A stretch of DNA of 64,000 nucleotides, from NCBI RefSeq assembly GCF_037892195.1, contig NZ_JATACI010000002.1:1550001-1614000 (forward strand), written 5' to 3'. Under the pieces are notes generated by a model. It had not been told where the DNA came from. It saw only the letters and a program-made list of their open reading frames with translations, and did not search any database. This DNA comes from Yoonia sp. GPGPB17. Lineage in GTDB: Bacteria; Pseudomonadota; Alphaproteobacteria; Rhodobacterales; Rhodobacteraceae. Of the stretch, positions 51,161 to 59,975 are shown one piece after another (within the stretch, counting starts at the first letter, position 1; each line of letters opens with the position of its first letter). The translations under genes and the position numbers were made by a program.

Positions 51161-53242
51161 ATGACGGACACAGCCATTCTTGATGCGTTCTTTGAGGAAT
51201 GCGAAGATCTGTTAGTCGCGTTGTCTGACGGTTTGGAAGACATGCGCGAAGGTCGCGCAGATAGTGAGACCGTCAATGCCGTGTTCCGCGCTGTGCATTC
51301 CATCAAAGGTGCCGCTGGTGCATTCTCGCTCGATGATCTTGTAGGTTTTGCGCATACCTTTGAAACCGTACTGGATGACGTGCGCAGCGACAAATTGGAA
51401 ACAGATGACGAGCTTTTGCGCGTGCTCCAACGCGCTGGCGATATCCTGGCCAATCTGGTTGATGCAGCTCGCGACAGTAATCCAGCAGACCGGGACCAGG
51501 TTGATCCCGTCATTGAGGAGTTGCAATCATTCCTGGGCTCAGAAGCCGCCGTAGAAGAAGAGTTTGTTTTTGAAGCGCTGAGCTTGTCTTTCGATGATAC
51601 CGGAAATGCTGCGCGTTTTGTCGTGCGCTTCCGCCCCGGACAAGAATTCTACGCAACGGGCAATGATCCTGCACTCCTCATTGCGGCACTTCAGGCACTT
51701 GGACCATGCGAAACCAGTGTGACTAGCGCCGATTTGCCCGCGGAATTCGACGCCTTCACCTGGAATGACGGATATCTGACTTGGCAGGTGATTATTGCTG
51801 ATCAGCAAAACGATCTGGCAATCAGGGATGTCTTTCAATTTGCAGAAGACCTGTGTGACCTTCAAATCTCGGAAGAAGACGTCGAGGGCGCGATACCTGA
51901 TGAAGAGAGTGCGCTACCTGATGTGGTGCCCCCTGTCACGTTAGAACCCGCTGATGACCCGACACCGGAACTCGGGGTATCGCCAGACACCCCGACAAAA
52001 ACTGAAAAACCCATCAAAAGGGCCGCCAGCACCTTGCGGGTCGATCCTGAGCGGGTGGACCGGTTGATTAACGCCGTGGGCGAGTTGATTATCAACCAAT
52101 CCGTGATTTCCCAGCGCATTGATGAAGCTGCACTGCCAAACAGTGCTGAACTTCATGGCGATCTGGACGACTACAAATTGCTGGCGCGCGAAATCCAGGA
52201 AGGCGTGATGGCCATCCGCGCGCAACCGGTCAAACCGCTATTCCAACGCATGCTGCGCATCGGTCGCGAGGCAGCGGACGCCACAGGCAAAGATATCAAC
52301 CTGATCACAGAAGGTGAGGCGACTGAAGTCGACAAAATTGTCGTTGAACGCCTTGCTGATCCACTAACGCATATGATCCGGAATGCTGTAGATCATGGCA
52401 TTGAAAGCCCCGAAGATCGGGCCGCAACTGACAAACCACCAACCGGAACCCTGCGGCTGACAGCAAGTCAGCGTTCAGGCAGTATTGTGATCGAAATCAT
52501 TGATGATGGCGCAGGCCTGAACCGTAAGCGCATCAAAGAAATTGCGGTGAGTAAAGGGCTGATCGCTGCCGATGCAACGCTCAGCGAACAAGAGATCGAC
52601 CACCTGCTCTTTGCGCCTGGTTTTTCGACGGCATCCGTCGTGACCAATCTGTCTGGTCGGGGCGTTGGCATGGACGTTGTCAAAACCGCCATCACCGCCC
52701 TTGGGGGTCGCATCGCAATCAGCAGCGTCGCAGGACAAGGCACGACGTTTTCAATCACCCTGCCACTGACTCTGGCTGTTATGGACGGCATGATCATCCA
52801 TATCGGTGGACAAACCATGGTCGTGCCAATCGCCAGCATTCTGGAGTCGATCCGACCTTCGCCCGCCGATCTGGCCGAGATCGGGCTCAGCAACCACCTG
52901 TTGCGCATTCGTGGCGACTATGTCCCGATCATTGATTTGGCCAGCCGTTTGGGCATCGCACCCAGCTCACACACACTGACCGATAGGGTTCTACTACTCT
53001 TGCAAACTGAATCGGTGAGCCAATGTGCTTTAGCGGTAGATGATATCGTAGACCAACGCCAGGTTGTCGTAAAAAGCATGCAGGGCAGTTACGGTCAGAT
53101 TTCAGGCATCTCCGGCGCCACCATCCTAGGGGACGGCAAGATTGCTCTCATAATAGATCCAGATGCAATCGCGGCAGTCCAGAGCACTGAACGGAATGCG
53201 CAGATAAAAGCGCGCAAGGAGATGTCGCATGCTGCAACATGA
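51161..53242 (+). CDS. cheA: Chemotaxis histidine kinase CheA
   Basis: A 693-residue kinase with the full order of domains: P1 phosphotransfer with His46 in FRAVHSIKGAAGAF; a short linker and a P2-like region about residues 110-250; an acidic linker; P3 dimerisation from STLRVDPERVDRLINAVGEL on; P4 ATPase with HMIRNAVDHGIE (N box), DDGAGLNRKRI (G1) and GRGVGMDVVKTAI (G2); and a P5 CheW-like domain (TMVVPIASILESIRPSPADL). It phosphorylates CheY and the CheB-like protein in response to receptors, none of which is encoded in the window. Confidence 0.95.
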   Translation: MTDTAILDAFFEECEDLLVALSDGLEDMREGRADSETVNAVFRAVHSIKGAAGAFSLDDLVGFAHTFETVLDDVRSDKLETDDELLRVLQRAGDILANLVDAARDSNPADRDQVDPVIEELQSFLGSEAAVEEEFVFEALSLSFDDTGNAARFVVRFRPGQEFYATGNDPALLIAALQALGPCETSVTSADLPAEFDAFTWNDGYLTWQVIIADQQNDLAIRDVFQFAEDLCDLQISEEDVEGAIPDEESALPDVVPPVTLEPADDPTPELGVSPDTPTKTEKPIKRAASTLRVDPERVDRLINAVGELIINQSVISQRIDEAALPNSAELHGDLDDYKLLAREIQEGVMAIRAQPVKPLFQRMLRIGREAADATGKDINLITEGEATEVDKIVVERLADPLTHMIRNAVDHGIESPEDRAATDKPPTGTLRLTASQRSGSIVIEIIDDGAGLNRKRIKEIAVSKGLIAADATLSEQEIDHLLFAPGFSTASVVTNLSGRGVGMDVVKTAITALGGRIAISSVAGQGTTFSITLPLTLAVMDGMIIHIGGQTMVVPIASILESIRPSPADLAEIGLSNHLLRIRGDYVPIIDLASRLGIAPSSHTLTDRVLLLLQTESVSQCALAVDDIVDQRQVVVKSMQGSYGQISGISGATILGDGKIALIIDPDAIAAVQSTERNAQIKARKEMSHAAT

Positions 53243-53696
53243 TGATCCAAAGGGCGAAAAACAGATGGAATTTGTGACACTCGTCGCGGGCGGACAGAGC
53301 TTCTGCATTGAGATCACACAAATTCGCGAGATCCGCCGATGGTCGCCCGTGACCTTGTTGCCCCATTCACCCCCCTATGTGTTGGGGGTGATCAATTTAC
53401 GCGGTGCCGTCATTCCAATTCTCGATCTCGCAGCCAAGCTGGGCTTTAGTGCCATCGCGCCCACCGAACGTCACGTTATCATTATCACCGCAATTGAAGA
53501 ACGCATTGTCGGGCTTTTGGTAGAGTCTGTGTCAGAGATTTTGGGCGTCCAAACAGATATGGTCCGTGAAACACCCAAGACAGAGGAAGACGCCGCAACA
53601 CGCGCGGTGGAAGGCATTATCCCAGTTGGGGACAATATGATCAAGATCATCAACCTTGACGCGCTTTTGCAATCAACAGTGGCCACGGCCGCATGA
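53229..53696 (+). CDS. cheW: Chemotaxis adaptor CheW
   Basis: A 155-residue protein, ATG 53229 after AAGGAG with a 6-bp spacer, overlapping the cheA end by 14 bp. It contains FVTLVAGGQSFCIEITQIRE, WSPVTLLPHSPPYVLGVINL, RGAVIPILDLAAKLG and VGLLVESVSEILGV, the complete CheW fold. It couples receptors to CheA. It overlaps cheR by 4 bp. Confidence 0.94.
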   Translation: MLQHDDPKGEKQMEFVTLVAGGQSFCIEITQIREIRRWSPVTLLPHSPPYVLGVINLRGAVIPILDLAAKLGFSAIAPTERHVIIITAIEERIVGLLVESVSEILGVQTDMVRETPKTEEDAATRAVEGIIPVGDNMIKIINLDALLQSTVATAA

Positions 53697-54593
53697 TACA
53701 AGAGGCACAGCATGCACCGTCAGATGCGCGAAAAGAGTTCACATTCTCGGAACGCGACTTTCGCATGATTTCGGCGTTGGCAAATGAACGCTATGGGCTT
53801 TTTTTGCAGCCCTCAAAGAAAGCGCTCGTCCATTCGCGACTTGCCAAGCGATTGCGCGCCCTCAATCTCGATAGTTTTGAGGCGTATTGTGGCCTTCTCA
53901 ATCGCGTCGAAGGCGACGCAGAACAGACGCACCTCCTTTCCGCACTTACGACGAATGTGACCCATTTCTTTCGTGAAGTGCATCACTTTACCTATCTCAA
54001 AGACACTGTTGCCCCAAAGCTGGCGGCAAAGGCCAGGGGTGGTGCGCCAGTACGATTGTGGTCAGCGGCATGTTCAACCGGACAGGAAGCCTATTCAATC
54101 GCAGCTACATTGCTGGAAGCAGCACCCGAGCTGCAGAAACTCGATGTGAAAATCCTCGCCACAGACATTGACCCAAAAGTGGTCGAAACAGCACGGAAAG
54201 GGCGGTATCCGGTCGATCAGATCACCGCAATTCCCGAGGTGTGGCGCCGCTGTCTAGCGAGGGGAGCGAGCACCAAAAAAAGAAGTTATCAGGATGGATG
54301 ACGCGCTGAGATCGATGATTTCATTTGGAGAGCTGAACCTCATTGCCGACTGGCCGATGCAGCGCCGCTTTGACGTTATCTTTTGCCGAAACGCCGCCAT
54401 TTACTTTGACAAAACAACCCAAGCACGCTTGTGGCAACGATTTGCAAAGGCGCTTGGCGATGGCGCACATTTGATGATTGGTCACTCCGAACGGCTGAGC
54501 GGTCCGGCAGAGGCTGCATTCAGAAGTGTCGGCATTACCACATACCAGAAACAAACGCAGAATAAGCACCGCGATAAAGGAGACGAAAATTGA
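53693..54593 (+). pseudogene. cheR: Chemotaxis receptor methyltransferase CheR, frame-broken at an A-run
   Basis: The first frame from ATG 53693 has the N-terminal helical domain (FRMISALANERYGLFLQPSK) and the SAM-binding region with RLWSAACSTGQEAYSIAATL and ILATDIDPKVVETARKGRYP, then drifts after IPEVWRRCLARGAS and stops at 54299-54301. The other frame, from about 54280, has DDALRSMISFGELNLIADWP, DVIFCRNAAIYFDK and LMIGHSERLSG, the rest of CheR. The A-run CAAAAAAAG (54276-54282) with one A removed gives a 299-residue protein. It methylates receptor glutamates. A homopolymer error is likely. Confidence 0.88.
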
Positions 54594-54976
54594 GCTTAAG
54601 AGACTCCCTGCGGGTAATGATCGTGGACGACATGGGTGTCAGCCGTGGCCTATTGGTACAGGCCATCGAGGAAATGGGTATCTGGAAAAATCAGGCCGAA
54701 AATGATGGGCGCGCAGCCTATTCAAAACTGGTGAACGATCCGGTGCATCTGGTTTTGTCAGACTACAACATGCCGGGCATGGACGGCTTGCAACTGCTCC
54801 AAGCCTTACGACAGAACAAGACGACCGCCCGCATTGGCTTCATACTTGTAACAGGGAACCCAACACCTGATCTGGTAAGTAAGGGCAAAGCGTTGGGTCT
54901 TAACAACATTATCAAAAAGCCCTTCACGACAGACAGTATGAGGAAGTGTATAGAAAGCGTCGTAGGTCGATTGTGA
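54590..54976 (+). CDS. Second single-domain response regulator (CheY-like)
   Basis: A 128-residue receiver starting with TTG 54590, 8 nt after AAGGAG and overlapping the cheR stop (TTGA). Acidic residues VMIVDDMGVSRG, phospho-acceptor Asp58 in LVLSDYNMPGMDG, switch Thr in FILVTGNPT and Lys in IIKKPFTTD. Together with the first CheY it makes two competing regulators, as in alphaproteobacteria where one serves as a phosphate sink. Confidence 0.9.
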   Translation: MSLRDSLRVMIVDDMGVSRGLLVQAIEEMGIWKNQAENDGRAAYSKLVNDPVHLVLSDYNMPGMDGLQLLQALRQNKTTARIGFILVTGNPTPDLVSKGKALGLNNIIKKPFTTDSMRKCIESVVGRL

Positions 54977-55356
54977 GTGACACACAAAACGACATCACGC
55001 AAAAACAGTTGGGGTTGGCCCGGTCACTGCGCCAAACGGGGCGTTGTGTGACACGGATGGGGCATGCCGTGTTGGACCTTGAGCATCAGTTGCTGGACGG
55101 CGCCACTAGCAAGCCTCAGACCAATGAAGCGATGGAAAGCCTTCAGGCGATGGATCTTCTCAAACAGATGGCCGATGATCTGTCTTCACTTTTGGATCGG
55201 CTGGCTGACGCATTGCCTGAGAGTATGACTGTCGATCAGGACGGCATTCTTGGCCCGATGAAACTGCAAGAGTTGCGCGACATGATTTGCGGCGTTGGTG
55301 ATACCGACAGCGCATATCAGCATCGGGTCTCAGACAAGGAAATTGAACTCTTTTGA
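54973..55356 (+). CDS. Small helical chemotaxis-operon protein, unassigned
   Basis: A 127-residue protein from GTG 54973, overlapping the stop of the CheY-like gene (GTGA). It is helical throughout: QKQLGLARSLRQTGRCVTRM, HAVLDLEHQLLDG, NEAMESLQAMDLLKQMADDL and MKLQELRDMICGVGD. The centre, with the LQAMDLLKQMADDL pattern, is reminiscent of CheZ- or CheT-like dephosphorylation helices, and the position beside two CheY genes supports a phosphatase or adaptor role. This is inference only. Confidence 0.65.
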   Translation: MSDTQNDITQKQLGLARSLRQTGRCVTRMGHAVLDLEHQLLDGATSKPQTNEAMESLQAMDLLKQMADDLSSLLDRLADALPESMTVDQDGILGPMKLQELRDMICGVGDTDSAYQHRVSDKEIELF

Positions 55357-55559
55357 CAGACAGCTGACTTCTGCACTGATCGCGCTTTGGCGTTTAATCC
55401 GAACGCCGCGCGGCAGATAAAAAGACCGCATTTCCGTGTGCAAAACGATCTTCAGCTTGTTCAAAACCAAAGTGCAGATGACGTTAGGCCTTTTGCAGGG
55501 TTTAAAACATATGCTTGGCGCCATGAAGGCTCTGGCAAAGCGCAGGCAATGGACAATAC

Positions 55560-56543
55560 ATGAAGTACCTTATCGCACATCAGTCCTTGCTGCGGTTGGC
55601 AAGGATAAAATATCAGGTCATGGCGCTGATCAGTGATGTCGACATCATTGAATCCTCCACACTGACTGATGCCTATAACTTGGCCGAACACGCAGAGCCA
55701 AGCTGTGTTGTAATTTCCCAGGAATTGGCCGAACAGGCCGAATTCGAACTTCTGGCATCGTTGTTTGGCATCATGAACATCATCTGCATCGTGCTGACCA
55801 CGGGTAAACAGACGCCCCGCGCCCATCCGTTGTTTCCGGGCATCCGGATGGTTCCGGAACTTGACCTTGAAGATGCAATCAGACGCACAGCCAGGCTCTC
55901 ACAACCTGCACAAAATCAAACACACCCTGCGGGTAAATCCCCAACAGTTGCTGAAAACTATGACCACAATCGCTTGATCTTGCTTGGTGCATCTACCGGT
56001 GGAATAGATGCGCTTTTGATGGTTACGCAGTGCTTTGACCATCGTTGTCCACCCGTTTTGATCGTGCAGCATACGGGCGGAAGTTTCGCGGCGAGCCTGA
56101 TCAGGTTGTTGAATGCAGCATCACCCGCCAACGTGATCGCAGCTGCAGATAATATGGCCTTGTCGCCGGGGCACATGTATCTGGCCCCGGATGATCAAGC
56201 CCATCTTGTTGTTGCGGCGGGGCGGCAACGCCATCTGGCTTTGCGAAAGAATGCACCCATCTCCGGCCATCGACCTTCGGTGGACGCGTTGTTTAACTCC
56301 GCGATCCCGCAGGCACCGAAAGTCAGCGCTGCGCTGCTCACCGGGATGGGAAAAGACGGGGCAGCGGGGCTCACAAAATTGCGGCATGCAGGCGCCCATA
56401 CCATCGGTCAGGATCGACAGACGAGCGTGGTGTATGGCATGCCGCGCGTCGCGATGGAAATGGGTGGCGTTGGCGCACAACTCCCAATTCAAGAGATAGG
56501 CCCAGCCCTGCTCAAGTCCTGCAAGGTGAAACAACGCGTATGA
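55560..56543 (+). CDS. cheB: CheB-type methylesterase with a degenerate receiver domain
   Basis: A 327-residue protein. The C-terminal esterase is intact: nucleophile Ser145 in LLGASTGGIDALL, His171 in LIVQHTGGSFAASL and Asp in LLTGMGKDGAAG, with GHMYLAPDDQAHLVV between. The first ~110 residues have receiver-like alternation (CVVISQELAEQAEFELL, IICIVLTTGKQ), but there is no acidic pocket and the phospho-Asp position is Ser or Gln, so it cannot be activated by CheA in the usual way. It would remove receptor methyl groups. A 203-bp gap without a gene precedes it; cheD follows with an ATGA overlap. Confidence 0.87.
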   Translation: MKYLIAHQSLLRLARIKYQVMALISDVDIIESSTLTDAYNLAEHAEPSCVVISQELAEQAEFELLASLFGIMNIICIVLTTGKQTPRAHPLFPGIRMVPELDLEDAIRRTARLSQPAQNQTHPAGKSPTVAENYDHNRLILLGASTGGIDALLMVTQCFDHRCPPVLIVQHTGGSFAASLIRLLNAASPANVIAAADNMALSPGHMYLAPDDQAHLVVAAGRQRHLALRKNAPISGHRPSVDALFNSAIPQAPKVSAALLTGMGKDGAAGLTKLRHAGAHTIGQDRQTSVVYGMPRVAMEMGGVGAQLPIQEIGPALLKSCKVKQRV

Positions 56544-57058
56544 GTAGCAGGGAAACAGTCATCACAATTGTTCAGGGTGACTTTGCGGTTTCCACCAACC
56601 CGGATGTGATCATGTCCACCGTTTTGGGCTCTTGCGTGGCAGTCTGCCTTTATGACCCGGACGCTGGTGTTGGGGGAATGAATCATTTCCTTCTGGCCGG
56701 GACAGGAGGGCAGCGCGGCCGTGATCTGCGTTACGGGGTCAATGCGATGGAGTTGTTGATCAATCGCCTTCTACGCGCCGGAGCTGAGCGGCACAAACTG
56801 CGGGCAAAGCTGTTCGGAGGCGCCCGCATGACAACCCATGCACGCGACATCGGCCCATCAAACGCCAACTTTGCGGAAGAATTCCTCAAACAGGAAGGCA
56901 TTCCTTGCATCTCGCAAAGCCTTGGTGGCGAGCAAGCCCGCCGGGTCCAATTCACGCCCACAACCGGTGCTGCAAGACAACTTCAGATTTCCGGTGACGG
57001 GCCAGAGATCATCCCAACCAAAAAGGTGCCGCCGCCGCCTGACATCACCCTGTTCTAG
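56540..57058 (+). CDS. cheD: Chemoreceptor glutamine deamidase CheD
   Basis: A 172-residue protein. The catalytic Cys is in MSTVLGSCVAVCLYDPDAGV, the His in GGMNHFLLAG and the Thr-bearing RYGVNAMELLINRLL region follows; then AKLFGGARM and the C-terminal GGEQARRVQFTPTTGAA. CheD deamidates receptor glutamines and may interact with CheC-type phosphatases, none of which is recognised here. It is the last gene of the operon. Confidence 0.93.
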   Translation: MSSRETVITIVQGDFAVSTNPDVIMSTVLGSCVAVCLYDPDAGVGGMNHFLLAGTGGQRGRDLRYGVNAMELLINRLLRAGAERHKLRAKLFGGARMTTHARDIGPSNANFAEEFLKQEGIPCISQSLGGEQARRVQFTPTTGAARQLQISGDGPEIIPTKKVPPPPDITLF

Positions 57059-57073
57059 CTTGTGGATGCGGGA

Positions 57074-57946
57074 TCAACCGATCGCCTGCAAACGCTTGAG
57101 CAGTGACGAGGTATCCCAGCGTCCGCCGCCCAATTTCTGCACGTCCTTGTAGAACTGGTCCACCAAGGCCGTCACCGGCAAACTGGCGCCGTTTTCGTCT
57201 GCCGTATCAAGGCATATGCCAAGGTCTTTGCGCATCCAATCAACCGCAAACCCATGTTCCCACTGATCTGCCAACATGGTTTGGTAGCGGTTCGACATTT
57301 GCCAGCTACCTGCCGCACCTTGGCTGATCACTTCGACCACAGCCTCGCCATCAAGCCCCGCTTTCTGCGCGAAGTGCAATGCCTCCGACAGGCCTTGCAC
57401 CAGCCCGGCTATGGCAATCTGGTTGCACATCTTGGTCATTTGTCCTGCGCCGCTTTCACCGATCCGGCGGCAGAGTTTCGCATAGGCCGCGATCACGGCC
57501 TCTGCTTTGGCATAGCTTTCTGCGGCCCCGCCGCACATGACAGAAAGCGCACCGTTTTCAGCCCCTGCCTGCCCACCGGATACTGGCGCGTCAACGAATG
57601 CGATCCCTTTTTCCTCAGCAATATCATGCAGTTCGCGCGTTACCGCTGCCGAAACAGTGGTATGGTCAACAAAGATGGACCCCGCAGGCATCGCCGCAAA
57701 GGCCCCATCATCGCCCAAACAAACCGAGCGCAGGTCGTCGTCATTGCCGACGCAGGCCATGACCATTTCTGCACCTTCCGCCGCCAGTCTGGGCGATGAG
57801 CCGGACGCACCACCATGCTGACTGACCCATTTTTCGGCCTTTGCTGTCGTCCGATTGTAAACAGTGACGTCATGGCCTGCCCCTTGCAGATGCCCCGCCA
57901 TCGGATACCCCATGACCCCAAGGCCCAAAAACGCTAGTTTTGTCAT
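57074..57946 (-). CDS. Beta-hydroxyacid dehydrogenase (3-hydroxyisobutyrate / tartronate-semialdehyde reductase family)
   Basis: A 290-residue NAD(P)-dependent enzyme with Rossmann motif FLGLGVMGYPMAGHL, the substrate-binding DAPVSGGQAGAENG segment, and the catalytic Lys in GAGQMTKMCNQI. The C-terminal helical domain contains VEVISQGAAGSWQMSNRYQT and FAVDWMRKDLGICLDTADEN. The set of motifs fits 3-hydroxyisobutyrate dehydrogenase and 2-hydroxy-3-oxopropionate reductase, which cannot be separated here. It is convergent with cheD; the acyl-CoA synthetase gene ends 30 bp upstream on the same strand. Confidence 0.9.
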   Translation of the reverse strand: MTKLAFLGLGVMGYPMAGHLQGAGHDVTVYNRTTAKAEKWVSQHGGASGSSPRLAAEGAEMVMACVGNDDDLRSVCLGDDGAFAAMPAGSIFVDHTTVSAAVTRELHDIAEEKGIAFVDAPVSGGQAGAENGALSVMCGGAAESYAKAEAVIAAYAKLCRRIGESGAGQMTKMCNQIAIAGLVQGLSEALHFAQKAGLDGEAVVEVISQGAAGSWQMSNRYQTMLADQWEHGFAVDWMRKDLGICLDTADENGASLPVTALVDQFYKDVQKLGGGRWDTSSLLKRLQAIG

Positions 57947-57976
57947 CGCAGCTGTCCCTTATTGATTTGCTTGGAC

Positions 57977-59863
57977 TTAGTCTGCCATTTCCCATGGGAT
58001 AGTGTAAGCGTTCAATGCCTTGCCGATGTCGTCATCAGAGGTATCGCCGGTCTTGCTAATCTGCGCCACCAGCCCGCGCTTTTTGTCTTCACTCACGTCG
58101 TGCACTTCGGCTGCGGTATCCGCCAATGCGGCATTGTAGATGCGGGTGATCGCAAGCTTTCGGAGATCGGGTTTGAAGATCTTGCCAACGGCTGTCTTTG
58201 GTAGCTCATCCAGTACTTCCAGATGTTTAGGGTGCGCCGCCCGTTCGTGAATATGCTCTTTGGCATAGGCCATCAGGTCTTCATGGGCGACCTCAGCACC
58301 GTCCACCAGTTCAACATAGACACAGGGTACTTCGCCAGCGTGTTGATCGGGCTGGCCAATCGCGCCTGCAAAGGCCACCGCCTCATGCCCGGCCAGCGCC
58401 TCTTCGATTTCGGCAGGGTCGATGTTGTGGCCACCACGGATAATCAAATCCTTGGCACGCCCCGTGATCCAAAGATAGCCGTCAGGATCAACGCGCCCCA
58501 GATCGCCCGTGCGCAGATACTGCTGTTGCGACCGTTCACCGGGATAGAACAGGTCCTTGTTCTTGTCGGCCTCGGTATAAGTCTGACCGTCAAAGACGCC
58601 AGGGTTTGATACGCAGATTTCGCCGATTTCATCGGCATCCATGATTTCACCATCGGCCGCATTGACGATTTTGACGTCCGTGTAAGGGAAAGGCAGCCCG
58701 ATGGATCCGACGCGTTTTTCCCCCAAGGGCGGATTGATAGATACAAGGCAGGTCGCCTCGGTCAGGCCATAGCCTTCGCAGATAGTGACACCTGCGGCCT
58801 CTTCGAAGCGTCGATAAAGCTCAAGCGGCAAAGGCGCAGAGCCGCAGAACGCCAAACGCAAGGTCGAGATATCAGCATCCACTTTGCGCTGCATCAGGGC
58901 CGACATGGCCGTTGGCACCGTGATCATGAAAGTGACTTTGTGCTTTTCGATCAGCTTCCAGAAATTGTCGAAAACGCCTTCGCCGCGATATCCCTGCGGG
59001 GTGGGTAGGACAATTTGCGCGCCCGACCCCAGCGATGCACCCAGCGACACGATGGTCGCAAAAACATGGAACAATGGCAGTGGGCAGATTTGCACGTCTT
59101 CTTCGGTAAAGAGCAGCCGGTCCCCCAGCCACGCATTGTACACGATGCCGGAATAGCGGTGTTGCACCACTTTCGGCATCCCTGTGGTGCCGCCGGTATG
59201 AAAGTAAGCCGCAACACGGTCCACTTTACTGTCTTCAAAGCTCAGCGCCTTGGGTTGCTTGTTCATCTCAGCGTTGAAATCAAGCACAGTTGCCTTGTGC
59301 GCCACCGGGTTCTTGGGCCGGATCAGGGGCACGATCAGACGTTTGAGGCCCGTCAGATAACGGTGCAAGTCGACCTCAAGCACATGGGTGACGTTTGGTG
59401 CCAAACGCACGGCCTCGGCCGCCTTTTGGGCAACATCTGTTTTTGGAAAGGCCTTCAGTGTGACCAGAACTTTGGCGTTCGTCTCACGCAGGATCGCGGC
59501 GATCTGTTCGGCATCCAGCAGCGGGTTAATGGGGTTCACAATCCCCGCCACCTGTCCACCCAGATATGTCAGAACCGTTTCGGTGGCATTGGGCATCAGA
59601 TAGGCGACAACGTCCTTTTCGCCAACGCCAAGGGTGCGGAACATATTCGCCGCCTGCCCGGTCTTGTCGCGCAACTCATCCCAACTAAGCGTTTCACATT
59701 TGGCATTCGGATCAGAGAGCAGGCTGAAACTGACCGCCTTGCGCGGCCCGTGCTTGGACGCCGTTTGACTGAGCAGTTCGTAGGTCGTGGTTGGCGTATT
59801 GCGCTCTGCCCACGGCTTTTCATTTTCGATGGCGTCTCGATCTGCGACACTTGCAAAAGCCAT
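57977..59863 (-). CDS. Acyl-CoA synthetase (AMP-forming)
   Basis: A 628-residue ANL-superfamily enzyme, ATG 59863 behind GGGAGGAG. Core motifs: A3 YFHTGGTTGMPKVVQH, A5 CEGYGLTEATCLVSINP, A7 YLRTGDLGRVDPDGYLWI, A8 GRAKDLIIRGGHNIDPAEIE and A10 LPKTAVGKIFKP. It activates a fatty or related acid to its CoA thioester. The 30-bp gap to the dehydrogenase gene suggests cotranscription. No targeting signals are visible. Chain-length preference cannot be read. Confidence 0.9.
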   Translation of the reverse strand: MAFASVADRDAIENEKPWAERNTPTTTYELLSQTASKHGPRKAVSFSLLSDPNAKCETLSWDELRDKTGQAANMFRTLGVGEKDVVAYLMPNATETVLTYLGGQVAGIVNPINPLLDAEQIAAILRETNAKVLVTLKAFPKTDVAQKAAEAVRLAPNVTHVLEVDLHRYLTGLKRLIVPLIRPKNPVAHKATVLDFNAEMNKQPKALSFEDSKVDRVAAYFHTGGTTGMPKVVQHRYSGIVYNAWLGDRLLFTEEDVQICPLPLFHVFATIVSLGASLGSGAQIVLPTPQGYRGEGVFDNFWKLIEKHKVTFMITVPTAMSALMQRKVDADISTLRLAFCGSAPLPLELYRRFEEAAGVTICEGYGLTEATCLVSINPPLGEKRVGSIGLPFPYTDVKIVNAADGEIMDADEIGEICVSNPGVFDGQTYTEADKNKDLFYPGERSQQQYLRTGDLGRVDPDGYLWITGRAKDLIIRGGHNIDPAEIEEALAGHEAVAFAGAIGQPDQHAGEVPCVYVELVDGAEVAHEDLMAYAKEHIHERAAHPKHLEVLDELPKTAVGKIFKPDLRKLAITRIYNAALADTAAEVHDVSEDKKRGLVAQISKTGDTSDDDIGKALNAYTIPWEMAD

Positions 59864-59975
59864 GCCGTCTCCTCCCGTGTTTTTTGTCACCACACAGTCG
59901 AGTGTGGCCTCCCTGACATCGCAGGGTGGGCAATAATGGCCACAACCACAAGCCTGACGCTACGAAAAAGCGATG

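Noticed and set aside
54594..54600. CTTAAG at the start of the second CheY gene and at 3809 in the dehalogenase gene
   Set aside because: Neither is flanked by G on the left and C on the right as in the GCTTAAGC element, and both frames are intact.
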